From: Corynebacterium sp.
GTDB taxonomy: Bacteria; Actinomycetota; Actinomycetes; Mycobacteriales; Mycobacteriaceae
DNA length: 7,602 nt
Direction of reading: 5' to 3'
Assembly: GCF_030530965.1 (NCBI RefSeq)
Contig: NZ_JAUMTY010000035.1
Coordinates: 1-7,602 of the forward strand
Below are positions 5,428-7,602 of the stretch, piece after piece. Position numbers and translations under genes: made by a program. Every line of letters starts with the position of its first letter. Position 1 is the stretch's first letter. The notes below the pieces were generated by a model. That model made no database searches and had not been told where the DNA came from. It saw only the letters and a list, made by a program, of their open reading frames with translations.

Positions 5428-7602
5428 TCAGCGGTCCATGAGCGTAATGCTTGTGACATGGTGGAACGCAATACGTCGAACTTCCGACGAATGAACGTCG
5501 AACCCATCAAAATAGCCCGATGTCACAGTTAGCGGCTCCATACGGTATCGCTTAGTTGCGCCATTCTTCTCAACGTACGTCACAATGACTTGCATTCCCG
5601 ACCGCGCATAATGAGAAAGCTGCGGAACCCAATCCTGCGGGTGAGTGAGAACCTTACCCTCGACGTCATCGGCATCCTCCCGACGAACCGCGGCAATCGC
5701 ACCAGCAATGCCGCCCTCCGGAGTGGGCGTCACGTTCACCGAATACCGAGTCAACATCTCGGACTCATCCGCTGGCGAGAGATCAAAGTGGCTATCAAAA
5801 CGGGCAACCGAATCCGACTGGACCGCCATACCACCGGCATCCTCCTGGACAACCTGGAATCCCTCGGCAGCCACATCCCTCAGCGCCGTTGCCAGCGGTA
5901 CCGACCCCACCAACACCGTCGGCGCGATCTTTCGTAAACCTGCCGACGACGCTGCGGGGGAAGCCAGCACATCGTCGACGACCTGCGGATCATCAATGCG
6001 CAAATAACACGAAGCCTCGCCACCGCGCACCGATCCATAGAAGCGGCCCACGTCGTCAATGAGGAACGTGAGCCCCTGGGGAACACCATTGAGCACCCGA
6101 AGCGACAGGAACGACGAAATATCCTCAGGTGTAAGGCCCGACGCCATCCCCCGGCGGAGACTTTCCTCCGAAACCCTGTACAGCGTTGCCAGCCCGGGGC
6201 TTTCCACGTCGGCAATACGATCCATCATGCTCGTTGTCGTGTCATCAAGAGGGCTAGGGGCCAGAACGGTCATATCGCCTTGAGCAATCAATGTCGACGA
6301 CGGCGCGGGAAATGAGGTCTGGCAGTGCCGGATCAAAGCGACGACATATGCGTCGTAGAGCGACAAATCTGCAGTCGACGAATTTGCTGAGCTCGGCTGA
6401 GAGCTACCGGTGTCCTCATTGCTCTCCGCGGAATCGCTCCCCACCGACGTTGGCTGGGACGTCGGCTGAGAAGCGTAGGTGCGCGACAGGCGTAACACGT
6501 AATCGGCCATCGGCGTGGAATGTGTCTCGCGATCTGGGGGAATGTCGCGGAGCAGGGGGAGGAGAATGTCAGTGACCCCGGTGGTTGCCCGCCCCGAGAT
6601 AAGCCCGAACGCCTCCGCATTGGCCACCATATTGGGGACGGCCCGCGGATCCATATAAACCACATGCTGCGGATACATGTACCCGTACGCCGAGTACACA
6701 TCCTCCGTTTTCCCGGTTGCGGAAGGATCAAAACCTCGCGCCGCGGACAAGAGATGCCGACGCAGAACGAGAGCACCCGGGGACACTGTCTCCTCGTCGA
6801 AGACATTGATGTTCTTGCCGTCCTCATCCTTGCCGACGACCCACGTCTGTGCCAGGGAACCAAACCATCCCATCGCCAGCAGCGCCCACTGTGTGCCGGC
6901 ATCGGCGTGGATCCACTCTTCGGCCAGGCGCGTCGGGCCCCACCACCCGTAATCCGCCTCATCGTAGAGAGATTCCGGATCGCCCCAGTCGAGAAAGCCG
7001 AGGCCACGGGCCAGCTCAAGGAGGGTGATGAGCCTCGTGCGGGTGAGCCCAATATCCGACAATTCCTTTTCCGCACGCCGCAATTCCCGGACACCGATCT
7101 CCGAATTACGTAGCGCCTTAAACGGTGTCCGCGCAGCGAACCGCAAAAGCTCCCGCATATGGAACAAGGTCAGGGACACTTCCGCCGCGGCTGCCGACGA
7201 CAACTGCGCGCGGGCGGGGGAGACGGTACCGATAATGTCATCGGGCGTCTGCTTCATCGGAATGGGCGACGGTGGGAAATGAAAACCTTCCGGCGGACGG
7301 AGGGACGTCGGCACGAAATTGTCGTGCCGTCCTGCGAGGTAGTTATGGACGCGGAGGGGAAGCCGGACGTAGACGTCGGCCGGTGGTTGTGGTGCGGATG
7401 AGTCCGCGCCGCTTGGCGTGCGGCCTTTGCGTGCCGACGAGGGACGCCCGGTCGATTGAACGGTGTCGTACACCTCCAGCAAACCGAGTGAAATGAGGTG
7501 GGGGACGGGGGCAGACGGATCCGAGTTCTTCGCGGGGGAATGGACTCCTCGGCCTCCTGCGTCGTGGAGGCGCTGCAGCACACGACGTTCTTGGGGAGTC
7601 AC
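5428..7602 (-). CDS. XPB-associated protein with Helicase_C_3-like and WYL-like domains (5' partial)
   Basis: C-terminal 724-725 residues of a large cytosolic protein whose frame stays open to the window edge. The GTG at 7602 need not be the start. It resembles M. tuberculosis Rv0862c, about 750 aa as I recall. Residues counted from 7602: a winged-helix-like segment at 1-45, a helical middle rich in Trp and Leu (140-375), a Ser/Gln/Pro/Thr linker (376-412), then an XPB-N or Helicase_C_3-like domain (437-565; TLIAQGDMTVLAPSPLD, TLYRVSEESLRRGM, GVPQGLTFLIDDVGRFYG). The end (656-724) looks like a WYL-type domain (VIVTYVEKNGATKRYRMEPL, then a beta-rich segment with HSSEVRRIAFHHVTSI). No Walker A, DEAH-type box or other helicase motor motif is visible, so calling it a helicase would be misleading. 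It is the first visible gene of the operon with XPB and probably acts with it on DNA. The exact role is unknown. Confidence 0.82.
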   Translation of the reverse strand: MTPQERRVLQRLHDAGGRGVHSPAKNSDPSAPVPHLISLGLLEVYDTVQSTGRPSSARKGRTPSGADSSAPQPPADVYVRLPLRVHNYLAGRHDNFVPTSLRPPEGFHFPPSPIPMKQTPDDIIGTVSPARAQLSSAAAAEVSLTLFHMRELLRFAARTPFKALRNSEIGVRELRRAEKELSDIGLTRTRLITLLELARGLGFLDWGDPESLYDEADYGWWGPTRLAEEWIHADAGTQWALLAMGWFGSLAQTWVVGKDEDGKNINVFDEETVSPGALVLRRHLLSAARGFDPSATGKTEDVYSAYGYMYPQHVVYMDPRAVPNMVANAEAFGLISGRATTGVTDILLPLLRDIPPDRETHSTPMADYVLRLSRTYASQPTSQPTSVGSDSAESNEDTGSSQPSSANSSTADLSLYDAYVVALIRHCQTSFPAPSSTLIAQGDMTVLAPSPLDDTTTSMMDRIADVESPGLATLYRVSEESLRRGMASGLTPEDISSFLSLRVLNGVPQGLTFLIDDVGRFYGSVRGGEASCYLRIDDPQVVDDVLASPAASSAGLRKIAPTVLVGSVPLATALRDVAAEGFQVVQEDAGGMAVQSDSVARFDSHFDLSPADESEMLTRYSVNVTPTPEGGIAGAIAAVRREDADDVEGKVLTHPQDWVPQLSHYARSGMQVIVTYVEKNGATKRYRMEPLTVTSGYFDGFDVHSSEVRRIAFHHVTSITLMDR

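Noticed and set aside
6333..7094. 253-codon minus-strand frame inside the XPB-partner gene
   Set aside because: It is a shifted frame of the same strand. Its product is rich in Arg, Trp, Cys and Ser without a domain, while the other frame encodes recognisable domains.
5428..7602. Frameshift or pseudogene status of the XPB-partner gene
   Set aside because: The frame is uninterrupted over more than 720 codons and its domains are in a sensible order. Only the window edge truncates it.
5401..7602. Frequent GTCGACGA/TCGTCGTC-like words considered as dispersed repeats
   Set aside because: They fall on Asp/Val/Asp or Ser/Ser codon runs without fixed spacing and are what the codon bias gives.

Overview
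The window looks like chromosomal DNA of a Corynebacterium or a close relative. The evidence is a 5S rRNA of the high-GC Gram-positive type, moderately GC-rich codon use, a probable leaderless promoter, and a gene set matching the mycobacterial/corynebacterial neighbourhood of the bacterial XPB helicase. No mobile element, tRNA, CRISPR array or prophage gene is visible.

Layout, left to right. Positions 1-121 are the end of a 23S-5S spacer. They are followed by a 5S rRNA (about 122-241) and a strong intrinsic terminator (269-325), which together form the distal end of an rRNA operon. Positions 326-464 hold no gene, only small hairpins and an imperfect direct repeat. A class I/II PLP aminotransferase of the Rv0858c (DapC) type follows on the minus strand (465-1685), with an open N-terminal extension to 1784. 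A short divergent control region (about 1780-1835) carries two near-identical 15-bp repeats and a 13-bp palindrome. From it starts a plus-strand alpha/beta hydrolase (1836-2993), probably translated leaderless and with a Ser-rich N-terminal tail. After a 90-bp convergent gap, three genes lie on the minus strand. In transcription order they are a large protein with an XPB-N-like domain and a WYL-like C-terminus (5428-7602, start beyond the right edge), the XPB/ERCC3 DNA helicase (3730-5406), and a small two-helix membrane protein resembling DUF3239 (3084-3737).

How the genes fit together. The last three look like one operon, with a 21-nt gap carrying a ribosome binding site and then an 8-nt stop/start overlap. 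The helicase and its upstream partner share a homologous domain, which suggests that they work on DNA together. The gene order dapC-like, plus-strand gene(s), XPB, XPB-partner matches my recollection of Mycobacterium tuberculosis Rv0858c to Rv0862c. There the plus-strand slot holds fadA-fadB rather than this hydrolase, and no membrane protein follows XPB. The aminotransferase and hydrolase share a divergent promoter region and may be co-regulated, but their substrates cannot be read from sequence.

Nothing here is clearly a wholly unknown system. The most worthwhile leads are the two-protein XPB module with its WYL-like domain, its coupling to a membrane protein, and the repeated operator-like element at 1781-1812.
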